Source: Rheum nobile (Eukaryota; Streptophyta; Magnoliopsida; Caryophyllales; Polygonaceae). Taken from it: a DNA stretch of 64,000 bases. The stretch covers positions 9,122,501 through 9,186,500 of the forward strand of contig WOAB01000568.1 in assembly GCA_027886185.1 (NCBI GenBank), written 5' to 3'. The notes beneath the pieces are model-generated. The model was not told the DNA's origin. It saw only the letters and a list, made by a program, of their open reading frames with translations, and did no database searches. The position numbers and the translations under genes are program-made. This document shows, piece by piece, positions 21,471-31,679 of this stretch (positions are counted from its first letter, which is position 1; each line of letters begins with the position of its first letter).

Positions 21471-22654
21471 GATTGGCCCCTTTGGGTAAACTAAATTTCT
21501 CGTAGAGCCCTGTACAAGATACAAAGTACCCTGCTTGACACCTTTCAGAATCACATCAGAACCCTTGCAGGCATTCAGAACTCCACCTTCACCCTTGAAA
21601 CAGAACCCCTTACTGTCCAGCAGACTCAAAGATATCAAATTCTTGGTAATAAGTGGAACATGCCTGACCTCGTTCAATGTACAGAATCTGCCATCATGTG
21701 TCCTGATCTTGATCGAGCCAATTCCAACCGCCTTGCAGACAGAACTGTTAGCCATCGGAATGCTTTCACCGTCTTCCTGCTCATAAGTTGAAAACCACTC
21801 TCTCATTGGACAAATATGATAAGATGCTCCGGAATCTAGAACCCACATATCAGAGTGATGAGTGTGTCCATCAGCAACTAGGGCAATATCATCTTCAGAG
21901 TTGGTGTCACCTTCTGCTACAGCTGCAGACCTCGAATTCTTTTCTTGTTGCTTCTTCTTCTTTGGGCAATCAGTCTTCCAATGCCCTTTCTCTTTGCAGT
22001 AGTTGCAGACATCATCTGGCTTAGGACCCTTGAAAGATGACTTCTTGTTACCGTTTCCATGTCCCTTACCGCCACTAGCGACTAACCCAAAGGCTTGGTT
22101 ATCTGTTCCTACACCAATTGCCTTGTGACGTAACTCCCTGCTATAAAGAGATGACCTAACTTCTTCCGGAGTAACAGTATCTTTGCCAACAATAAACGAT
22201 TGCACAAAGTTCTCGTATAAAGGTGGTAGGGACACCAACAGAATCAAAGCAACATCCTCATCTTCAATTTTAACATCAATATTATGCAATTCTAATAATA
22301 TTGTGTTCAGTTGATCTAAGTGATCCCTGAGTTGCGTACCTTCATGCATTCGCAATCCGAACAGGCGTTGTTTCATAAGCAACTTGTTGGTTAGAGATTT
22401 TGTCATGTACAAACTCTCCAACTTCAACCACAGACCAGCGGCGGTCTCTTCGTCTGAGACCTCAGTGATGACATCATCTGCGAGACACAACATGAGCGTT
22501 GAATGTGCCTTCTCCTCCAGAGTAGCCATCTCAGCAGCGTTGACAGCGGTGCCCACAAGCCTTGTTGTTTCAACAAGGCTCGCATCTTTATCTGCCACAG
22601 ACTGAAACTGTTCCTCCCCGTGAACTTGTCGATCTTGATGTTCAAAGCTGACAT
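21468..22654 (-). pseudogene. Copia gag and protease (frameshifted)
   Basis: Gag begins at about 22654 (MSALNIKIDKFTGRNSFSLW, then QIKMRALLKQQGLWAPL). After roughly 35-40 codons the homology moves to another frame (MATLEEKAHSTLMLCLADDV), so a small indel near 22560 breaks it. The rest is open to 21468: UBN2-type gag (GLWLKLESLYMTKSLTNKLL), zinc knuckle CNYCKEKGHWKTDC with all CCHC residues, protease WVLDSGASYHICP, and the start of the GAG-pre-integrase region (QGTLYLVQGS). It then stops just before the tandem array. The long frame extending upstream into the LTR is not thought to be the true start. Confidence 0.85.
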
Positions 22655-22689
22655 CTTTCTCTCCAGAAAACAAACACCGATTAACCTCA

Positions 22690-22700
22690 CTCTGATACCA
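22690..22700 (-). promoter_or_regulatory. Primer-binding site of the nonautonomous copia element
   Basis: The minus strand reads TGGTATCAGAG close to the end of the 5' LTR. This is the plant initiator tRNA-Met type and fixes the orientation. Confidence 0.88.
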
Positions 22701-22703
22701 GTT

Positions 22704-23095
22704 TGTTGTGCGGATTGAGAGAGAGACAAACAAACAAACAAGAAAGAACAAGAACAAACGAACACAGATTTACGTGGTTCACCAAAATTGGCTACGTCCA
22801 CGAACAGAGTGAGATCAGATTGTATTAGGAGGCAGAATTACAGATTTTGGATTTCGGATTACATTAGGGTTTACAATAAGCGACTATAAATAGTGCTAAG
22901 GTTCTACCCTGACAGACTTGGGCCCCAAGACATCGGCCCAAGTAACCCATGTCCCACCGCGGGGCGGTGACTCCCACCGCGGGGCGGCGACATCCACCGC
23001 GACCCGGCGGCAACTCTTAGTTGCCCACCGCGGGGCGTCCAGTTCCACCGCGACCCGGCGGCAACTTTCAGTTGATAATTCAAGCATACTCAACA
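22704..23095 (-). mobile_element. 5' LTR of the nonautonomous copia element (392 bp)
   Basis: It starts TGTTGTGCGGATTG and ends ATACTCAACA. It is almost identical to the 3' LTR apart from scattered substitutions and one fewer copy of the GC-rich 50-bp unit. The high LTR similarity implies a recent insertion. Confidence 0.9.
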
Positions 23096-23200
23096 GACTT
23101 AATTTATCAATTAGTCTATTTTCAAAGTTATTTGTGTAAAATATGAATATCTGTTGTAATGGATTTGACTACGGATTTATGATGGAAGACTTAAGCATTT
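23096..23200. repeat. Degenerate direct repeat, copy A (split by the copia insertion)
   Basis: The sequence 20577-20614 joined to 23101-23190 (tgttgtgcacgtcccaaag ... tttgtgtaaaatatgaatat) matches 24033-24145 over more than 100 bp. The copia element landed inside this copy. The pair may be LTRs of an old, unrecognisable element or a simple duplication. Confidence 0.5.
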
Positions 23201-24029
23201 CACCTTAATTGGCAAATAAGCGTAAACTGCTTGAGAAGGATTTACGAGGAAGAAACAAGGAGTTTGGACAACAACACCCCAAGGAACCCACTGACTTATC
23301 CTATTTCTACGATTTTGGTTGAAGACGGGTGACTGAAAATGTGATTAAGGGCGAGAAGAATGAGTTGTATCAACTTTTTTGAGAGAGGGAGAAGAATAGT
23401 GCATATTACACGTCACTGGTAACTAAGGAAAAGTTTAACAAAATAGGCCTCAAAGGAATTTGCAACAACCTTGATTTTCCATAACCGGTGGACTACATTC
23501 CGATGTTTTCCCTCCAGGACATTGATATATCATCCATTCATGACGTTGGAGGAGTATATATGTTTTTCAAGAAAAAATATTCATGGGATGGTTTCAAGAC
23601 GCAGATGTGAAGTATTGTTAAGTCGTTGTTAGAGGCGCAAGAAAGCATTACAAGTCATTGTCACTGAACAATGTCATCATAGTTGTGACAAAAAGTTGAT
23701 AAGAGGGAGGACTACTTTATTTGTCTGGAGTTTCACAATGAATGAAGATGTGATGCCGGTGTGGATACATCACATGGTTAGCGAACACCCCAACCCGCTA
23801 ATTCAATATGGTTGTAGTAGAAGTTGTGGTTATAGAAAAAGCTCCACAACATTACGCTGGAGGTCGCATCCGCTTCCCTCTCGTTGAAAATTTATTGTCT
23901 GAAATTGGAATATCTTTGTGGATTGCTAAAAGAGGTATCTCCTTTTTTTTTATCACATTATAACTGCAAATGGAATAAATAATTGTTGCCTTTTTTTATC
24001 ATTGTTTTGTGTTGTGAACATCTTTTGGG

Positions 24030-24145
24030 GGAATTGTTGTGGATGTCCAAAAAGTAAATAAAGACTTCATTTATCAATTGTGTAAAATGTGAATATATTT
24101 TGTTATGGAATTGACTACAGGTTTATGATGAAAATCTTGATTGCA
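24030..24145. repeat. Degenerate direct repeat, copy B
   Basis: Partner of the repeat around 20577-20614/23096-23190 (tgttgtggatgtccaaaaag ... ttgtgtaaaatgtgaatat). The 0.85 kb between the copies shows no gene that I can support. Confidence 0.5.
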
Positions 24146-25649
24146 AAAATACCCACTTTATTATGCATTTGCATAGATGTCTTGATTAGGGTATTTTCAC
24201 AAAATAATAAATTGTTTCTTGTAAATCAGAAATTAGAAAAAGATTGGCAAATTTCCAAAAGAAAAAGGAAATAAATTTCCTAAAGACAAAAAAAATCTCA
24301 AAATAATGCATCTTACTTTTTTCCTCCTAAAGTAAAATCCAATTATTTCATTTCCTGCCTAAAGTACAACCAATTATTTCATTTCCCTCATTTCTTTTCT
24401 AGATTCCCTCTCAAATTTTATCTCAACCCCAATTTGTTTCAGATTTGACTAAAACAAATTATTCTACATCTTCAACAAATTTTGAGCTCATCCAGGTATA
24501 TTTAACCGTCTCCGATCCAATTTCTTCTGGATTTTGCCTTCTCTTAATATCTTGATGTAACCTTCAAATTCGTGTAGCTCATATTGGGTTTAACCATCCG
24601 ACCTAGTAGACAACCTCTGGAAGAAATTCACAGGCGTAAACTACATATAAAAAATGGCCAAAACTAATTACGTCATACTTGGTTGTGTTTACTATTACCG
24701 AAAAATAATGTCAGGCTTAATAATAATGTCATAATTACTAATAAAAATGTCATGCCGGTAAAATTAATCAGAATTGCTAGGGCGATTTTCAAACGGAGTC
24801 AGCTACTCACACTGGTGCAGCATCTGCAAACGCCACTGCAGAACCGTGTTGATCAACGATTTTCAAAACCGTTCTAGGGACAGTTTCCAAATCCGTTGAA
24901 TTTTCTATTTTTTATTATTTTAATAAGGGTTAAAAAATAAAATAATCGATTTAATATTTACAAGTTTATGAAAAAAAGGAACGTTATCAAACCGTTCCTT
25001 AAAAAATATGGACAAGACAAGGTAGATGAACATGACACAATTCAGTCTGAAAATCCTATCCAATTTCATGACCCTTGACAAGAGATTCCTCTTGTCTCTT
25101 TCCTACACCAAATATTTTAAACTTACTCCTTACTTAGAATTAATTCCTACTTACAAACACCTTTTATAAAAAAAAAATTAACACTTTTTTTCTTCTTCCA
25201 ATCAACGGTTTTAAAAACTGTTGATTTTAAAAAAAATTATGAAGGAAAAAAGAACGGCTTTTGCAACTGTTGATTTTAGAAAAAAAGCAACGGTTTCCAC
25301 AACCGCTTCCATCACCGGTTTTACACACCTATCGATGTGGTGCAAGTAGAAATCCTCTTTTCAAACATTTGAAGCATCTTCTTCCATTGGTGGTGATTTC
25401 AAGGGCGCCGGTTCTGGTGCTTGTTACTTCAAGACCACACCTAGTATCGCCGCTCTCTTCCAAACTAAAGCATCTTCATCCATTAATGGTGATTTCAATG
25501 GACAAAAATCTACACTAAAGTATGTAATGCATATCAAAAGAGCAAGACTTAAGTATGTAATATGACGTTAAATTTTCAAAATAAAATGAATTTCATTGGT
25601 GACATTTATTTTGTTAAGGTCGACAACAAAATGTTAAATGGATGACGAG
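24146..25649. other. AT-rich intergenic DNA with scattered ACGGTTT/AAACCGT motifs
   Basis: No coding region is supported. Short inverted motifs of the kind acggttttaaaaactgttg recur between about 24850 and 25320. CACTA-type transposons often have such subterminal repeats, but no terminus of that class was found. Confidence 0.4.
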
Positions 25650-26542
25650 AAGTTACGATTGCGCTTCTTCGCCGACTCCTCCAGAGTCACCTCTAATTTA
25701 TAGGCGGCATTCACGTACTGCTCCAGAGTAGAGAATCCGTGGCGCACCATCAATGGCTTGATGTCTGGGTTCATCCACTCGTGGAAATGCCAGATCTTCT
25801 GCTCGTCACTGGACACTTCCTGCCTAGCATACTGCAACAGGTGATTAAACTTGGCCGCAAGCTCAGTCACCTTCAACCCCTCCATCTTCGAATAAAGAAA
25901 CTCCTTATGTTTCTCCTCCCTCACAGCACGGGAAAAGAAACGGTCGATCATCTTCGTCTTAAACATTCCTCAGTTCAAACCAGGATGATCAGCTAGACCA
26001 GTGATTTCCCACCATTCGCTAGCCACCTCCTTTAGTTGAAGGGAAGCAATGTGCACTTTCTCAGCCTCAGTGCACTCGACGTTTCTAAACAACTTCTCCA
26101 TGTGCGAGAACCAATATGCCACTTTGACTGGTTCCCCCTTGCCGTCATAGCTGTCAGGCCTCATGGAGCTAATGGCCTTCAATGCCCGACCATAATTCCC
26201 TCTGATCCTGACGGCATAATCCTGAGGTACATTAACCGCTGGCTCCTCAAATTCAGGGATAACCTGAGAAACCAGCACACCTTGTGCCTGTGGTGCAATT
26301 GGCCGCATAATATCGGTGACCGCTTGCATAACGATCCCCCGAATAGCTTCTATAGCCGCAGCGTCAAATACCACTTGAGGATTAGCCCGCACTTGACCAT
26401 TGTCGACGGGGTTGTTGTGAGAGACAGACTCGCTCTCTTCCCCTTGGTTTGCGACGCTTCTCAGATTCCTCCTGGGGTCGTTGCTCGGCCCAGCACCAGC
26501 ACAAATAGTGTTCCTTGTGTTCACCATCTGTTTACCGATCAA
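25634..26542 (-). pseudogene. Gypsy gag (truncated)
   Basis: It starts MIGKQMVNTRNTICAGAGPS and is similar throughout to the gag at 5235-6161 (RALKAISSMRPDSYDG, MEKLFRNVECTEAEKVHIAS). A TGA near 25969 replaces the Trp expected in LNWGMFKTKM, and the frame continues to about 25634. It ends in a few unrelated residues because the element is cut there, before the zinc knuckles. It lies about 235 bp downstream of the extra ORF. Confidence 0.82.
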
Positions 26543-26777
26543 TTTCCCAAGTATTTCACAACATTCATATCATATTATGAAAATGCACAACGCATAGAAT
26601 CGACTCGGAATAGATCAAACTGGTAAAATTTTATTGATGCAGTGAACTGAAACTGAGTTCGATAAGTTTTACAAAAGCCCTCCTAAGCAAAACGACAAAA
26701 TTGCTAGGAGGCTACAACTCTTAACAAAACAAAACAAAACAAAACAAAACAACTAGAAAAGAAATCACTAAGGCACA

Positions 26778-27943
26778 TCACTTTCCTCCTTCACGGTGCC
26801 ATGAAGAGCTTCCTATACCCACTGGACCTCTGACATCTTCTCTTCGGAAGTGGATCATCCTCGGGTTCCGGTGTCGGACTCCTCGACCTACTAGGGCCCG
26901 GAGCACAAGGCTCTTCCCTAGGCCTCGGTACACTTGGTCTCTCTCTGGGCACAGGAACACTCGGCCCCTCCTCAGGTACCGGTGGGTAGCAAAACTCCTC
27001 AAGGAACCCTGGTTGAAAATCTGCCTTGTTTACCTCGTACTGATGGGTTGAGTAACAGCTTGGCCTGACGAATGTACTCATGGAGTTCGCGGACGTCCTC
27101 TAGCATACGGGAGAGACCGAGTTCAGTCTCGTAAGTCCTTTCCTCCATATCGTACAAGGCGTTCGTCCACTCCTTCATACGCTCCATAAGCACACGAGGC
27201 CTAGGCCTGGCCTGTTGGGTCGGAACCACCCTCGGGGTACCCATTGCTTCCCAAGGCCTTGCCCTCATACGAGCACACTCACACATCTCCTTCACCTGGC
27301 GACGAGCCTCGGAGGAAGCCATCTCGCTCTGATGAAGCACGTGCCGAGAAGCAGGGCTTACCATCGACCTTCTCGGAGTGGGGATAATTTGCGGGTCCAC
27401 CGGTGCATCCAGCGGCCCGTACCTCCTCCTGTCGGTACCCGAAATCCCAAGCGCATCCCAAGCGGCAGAGGACAACGGCGTATACTCCTCATCAGGCGGC
27501 AATACTGGACTCGGGAAAATGAAATGCATTCCCGGGTCCTCCCTATCCTCAAGCAACTGCTCTAGGCCACCTGACTCGTAGCCATACTCCTCGAGGTCCT
27601 CTTCGGGGTCCTCTTCCTCCGGATCTTCTTCTTCTTCCGAGTCTTCCTCTGGATCCTCCTCCACTTCGAAGTCGTCGTCGTAGTACCCTCCATGATACTC
27701 CGCTGACTCTTCCTCCTCCGTGTTCTCCCTCGGGTCTGCTTCGGGCTCTACCTCGGGAATCCTTGCCCCGTCGGACACCAACACTACCGACTCCTCGAGT
27801 ACGGTCTTCACCACTTCGGGTGGACAGCTTGGCTCCCCGACCTCAACACAACGAGGGGGAACCGGAAACTCAAGCCTAACTGGAGATGGCGGAACCACCT
27901 CGGCTTCCTTCCTACTCCTAAGCTGAGATACGAAAGCGCCCAT
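26778..27943 (-). pseudogene. Extra ORF upstream of gag (acidic N-terminus, Pro/Arg-rich C-terminus)
   Basis: ATG at 27943 (MGAFVSQLRSRKEAEVVPPS) opens a 314-codon frame to 26999. A one-base insertion near 27040 shifts the continuation into the frame 27081-26791, giving about 385 residues in all. Residues about 80-125 are almost entirely Glu/Asp (YYDDDFEVEEDPEEDSEEEE). The middle has a possible helical segment (MLEDVRELHEYIRQAK). The C-terminus is Pro-rich and ends basic (PLPKRRCQRSSGYRKLF). I recognise no catalytic motif. The copy at 6388-6915 shares the C-terminal half. Its position between PBS and gag is unusual for a Tekay-type element. Confidence 0.65.
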
Positions 27944-28183
27944 GACCTGTAAGGAGGCGAGAAAGGATTAGTCTTTCTAAATATAGAAGCAAACTTACTA
28001 TATTAGACTGGAAAGAAGGCACGACTTGAATGGCAGAGATTTCAAAACACATTTTTTACCCAAGTATGATTTTATTCAAAAAAAATTGACTTTTGGATTT
28101 AACCAACACATTTCTCAACACGGTTTATAAAATTTTTGTTTTAGGAAAAACGATTTGAAACCCAAACCCGTTTTAAAAACTTT

Positions 28184-28196
28184 GGCTCTGATACCA
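28184..28196 (-). promoter_or_regulatory. Primer-binding site of the second Tekay-like element
   Basis: The minus strand reads TGGTATCAGAGCC four bases inside the LTR end (GGGTGTTACA, then GATT). It is of the plant initiator tRNA-Met type. Confidence 0.88.
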
Positions 28197-28200
28197 AATC

Positions 28201-30418
28201 TGTAACACCCCTAAATATTTCCTTGAAAGTATTACCGCAAGTGACCTTAGATTACACATATGGGATCACCCAAGGCTTAACCATTTTATTACAACCATAT
28301 AATAACACAAAACTTTATTAAATATCATAAATATTATTTAAACCAAAGTCACGGTTTACAACTGTTAACACCAAATACAACCAGATACAGAATTGTTTCA
28401 ATATAGCGGAAGTCTTTTAAATAAATAAAATTCACGAAGGGTCTTGATCTGAGCGATCTCACGCCTAGGATCTTCAACCTTGGAAAACTCTTTAAATCCC
28501 ATCTGCCTTCATCATCGCCTACTAGCCTTCACGGAAAGGGAGTTTACCTGATGTGCCGTATGAGACAGATGACACCATCCAACCATGCAAAGGAAAATAA
28601 CCGGTTGGTTAGTCTAATGAAAGACTATGCAAGGGTACAATAGAAAAGGTTCTAAGTAGTCGTATTAGGTTATACCCATCGCTTCTCGAATAAAAGCCGA
28701 TGACGATAGTAAACCTCAATACTTCTACGGAAAGATACGAAACGATATGAACAAGAGAAGACTCCAGAAGATTGAGTCTTATGGAAAATGTATGAAGAGA
28801 AGACTCCAAGAATTGAGTCTTTCGGAAAGTATGACAAGTGTTTGGGAACGTTATAGTTTCACACAAGCATTTAAAACGACTTGATCATTTGGGTCCACGA
28901 CCAACCTCACCGCGCAATGCGAATCCAGATTGGAAAGAAGACTTACTCTAACTGAAGTCCAGGCGGGTTCCAAGTTGTACTTCTCTCCCGAAGGTTCATT
29001 AATTATGTGCATAACTGCACTTATCTTATTTAAATGACAAAACGTACATTTACGTTAAAGCTTTTAAGGTATATCATGTCATCACGAGAGATATCTGGGG
29101 AATAAATCCCGATTGTCGGCACCAGTTGTGTGCACCACCACCTATACTCAGATAGGGGTAGGTCATGACCAGGAAAGTACTAGGACAAAAATCATCCTAA
29201 TACCAGTTATAAAGAAACGACTAGACCTCGCAAGGTACATAGCGTTCCTACGAATACTCGTTCTAACTACACAGTTAAAATCACATAATAATCCACACCA
29301 ATACCATCACGGTAATAACAGATATAATAGCGTTGTTTCTAGCAATATATACAACCTATTATAATACCATATTTTAATCACATCATTTTATAAAATCTAT
29401 TCCCAAACGAAAACAACATTTCATTCCAGTTTAATTAACAATCAAAAGTAATTGATAACTAACGGAAATATGGAATGATAAGCAAGAGCGAACCACCACT
29501 TGCCTTAATCTAACCAAATTGACGATGTCGGGTTTTGGGATCTGGAAACTGGAATCTGGTTACGGATTCCTACGACAACGACGAAACCCTAGGTTAGACA
29601 CAATACGGACGAAACGAAACGAACGAAAACGATAAGAATCGAAAGGAACAAAGCCTGAGTCATGACCGTGGCTGTCCAAGCCACGATCGCGCTTGCCAGG
29701 GCAAGCCGTGGTCGCGGTTTGGACTTCTGCGGTCGCGGAATTCTAGGCAGCTTCCGCGGTCGCGGAATTCATCCCCGCGATCGCGGATCCCTCCTTCTGA
29801 CGCAACTCTAAATCGATTTGAGGCTCACCGACGACGAAGACGACGATGCTATCTTCTCCTCCTTGCAATGCCACCACTTCAAGCTTGCAAAGGCACCACG
29901 GTGACCATAATAACTCCGGCGAACACTTTGACGAGGGCACGAACTCCGGTGAGGGCACGAACGAGAGAAAGAGAGTGAGATCGAGATGTGGATGCCATTC
30001 TCCTCCGCTGAAGACCCCCTTTTATAAGGTAGGAAGGAGCTCAACGCCGGCCACACGAATCGACTCACCTCCCTCAACGGCGAAGTTACGAAACGTGGGA
30101 AAATCCAATCGGCGTTCTCGGAAGAGCGACGAAGGAGAAGACGAACAGGTTTCCGTGGTCGCGAAAACACTTCCGCGGTCGCGGAAATGCCGCAATCGCG
30201 TCTGTGGCCTCTGGTCGCGGTTTCACTCGTGGTCTTATGCTAGAATTTAACTTTAGTATCCATAAAAATATTCTAAGACCCCAAAATGCATCAAACGTAT
30301 ATTATAACGTTCAAAAAGATTATTACAGAGATTCCGAATACGCCCAATGCGTCTTGCTTACAGAACGAGGGTTGGAAAAATTACCCAAATACCCTTACTG
30401 AAATTGAGGGGTATTACA
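28201..30418 (-). mobile_element. 5' LTR of the second Tekay-like element (2.2 kb)
   Basis: On the minus strand it begins TGTAATACCCCTCAATTTC (30418) and ends GGGGTGTTACA (28201), with TG/CA termini. A TATA box is visible at about 30014-30021 (minus TTATAAAAGGGGG). GC-rich near-palindromic blocks (gcggtcgcgg, gcgatcgcgg) lie on both sides of it, at 29660-29790 and 30140-30230. The sequence aagcgaaccaccacttgcc-like region near 29490 recurs in the LTRs at 33260 and 54170, supporting one broad family. No gene is seen inside. Confidence 0.85.
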
Positions 30419-31674
30419 GAATCAGGCATCTCATTAGTTGTTCTGAGATGAATGCATTGATTTAACATGACAAGGGCTATTTAATGAAAAATAGCGCGCT
30501 TCATCACAACCCCTTGTTTTGACAATTTGCTCGCGATATTGTTGAATCAACATATGGAAGTTGCCTTGAATCAAGTGTTAATTCGCTATCCTTGAGAGTT
30601 TTTCTAGCCGATCTGGGTTTGAGCGATGGGCTTGATTGGGTTAGGCGTTTTCTCTTATTGAGCCTCGAGCGGTCTTGGAACAATATGCATTCTATAAAAA
30701 GGGGGATATGGGCGGGAAAATGCCATTTCATTTCATCTTCCTCCTCTTTACTTTTCAGAGCAAGTGCCCAGATGGTTGAAGTTCTGCCATTCATTTCGCA
30801 ATTGCACGCTATTTTCTTCGTCTTTCTTCTCCGAATCGATCAAGTAAGTGATGCTTTTCTCCCTTCTTCTTCTAATTTCCTCTTTTGCTTACTGCTTCTT
30901 CCTTGCTTTTATGCTTTTGGGTTTAAAATTTTTTCGAGAGGTTGAGGGGAACTGGATCGATATGGGTTTTCTATTGGTAGTGTTGGATGGTGCTTGGGTT
31001 TCGTTTGTTCTTCGGAATGAACGACGGTCGGGTGGGGTGGTGATGCTATACTCGGATGTGTGGTGGTGTTCGTAGAAAAGTCACTTTCTAGGCTCATATT
31101 TTCTTCCTTCTTTCTTTTCTGACTCTTCAAATTCACGCTTTGATCTCTTTGTTGCTTCTATGTCTTCCTGGTTTTTGTTGACTGCGGTGTTTGAACCTTT
31201 TGATGATCTTCAGTAATTCCATGTGTCCTTTTCCAAATGCTCTTCTTTAGCCTTCTTTTCCCTTTTAATTGTGTGTGTGCTTCCTGTTTCTTCTTTCGTT
31301 GCTAAATCCTCTTTCTTTCTTCTTTTCAGAGGGTTTTGTTGAATGCGTGCAATAGACTTCAAGTTTCTCTAAACCATGTCGAGCGGGACTAACTTTGGGA
31401 GCGGTGATGCCTCTGGTAGAGCGGTTGCTACGCAGCGTGCACCTGTATCACTTATCTTAGTTTTTGATATTATATTATTTTGATGTTATTTTATGTTATC
31501 TTGACATTAGTATTGACATGGTGCGCTACATGTTATGTAGTCCAAGTCTATTAGTCTTTCTTTTCTTTATAAATACTTAAGTTTTGTCTTCAATAAAGTT
31601 AATGTTTGTTTTGGATTAATTTCTCAAAGTTGAGGTTATCTCCCTGGTTAGGCCGCATGCATCACCCAAAGTTA
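30419..31674 (+). other. Gene-start-like fragment: TATA box, possible leader intron and short ORF
   Basis: A TATA-like box (tctataaaaaggggg, about 30693-30707) is followed by a pyrimidine-rich leader. A possible intron runs from 30845 (caag|gtaagt-like) to about 31329 (tcttttcag). An ATG at 31377 opens a short frame (MSSGTNFGSGDASGRAVATQ) that stops after about 35 codons. From about 31450 the DNA looks like the tail of an LTR (ataaatac, caataaag). I cannot name a product; it may be the start of a retroelement-borne gene. Confidence 0.25.
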
Positions 31675-31679
31675 CTATT

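Larger units (their letters stand above)
20610..23100 (-). mobile_element. Complete nonautonomous Ty1/copia element (gag-protease only) with target duplications
   Basis: Both LTRs are present: 20615-21056 (3' LTR) and 22704-23095 (5' LTR). Exact gactt duplications flank them at 20610-20614 and 23096-23100. The internal part is only 1.65 kb. It carries a PBS (22690-22700), a gag plus the start of the protease/GAG-pre-integrase region, a 49-bp tandem array and a polypurine-like tract next to the 3' LTR. There is no integrase, reverse transcriptase or RNase H. The architecture recalls the TR-GAG type of short, gag-bearing nonautonomous element, although that group is best known among gypsy-like cases. 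Confidence 0.9.
25650..30418 (-). mobile_element. Tekay-like Ty3/gypsy element truncated within gag (5' LTR retained)
   Basis: The minus-strand order is 5' LTR (28201-30418), PBS (28184-28196), extra ORF (26778-27943) and gag (25634-26542). Similarity to the first gypsy copy stops near 25650, so zinc knuckles, protease and pol are missing together with the 3' LTR. It is the same family as the element at 1422-6915, but with the extra ORF complete. Confidence 0.85.

Noticed and set aside
24850..25320. CACTA transposon based on ACGGTTT/AAACCGT motifs
   Set aside because: No CACTA terminus, 3-bp duplication or transposase was found; the motifs alone are not enough.
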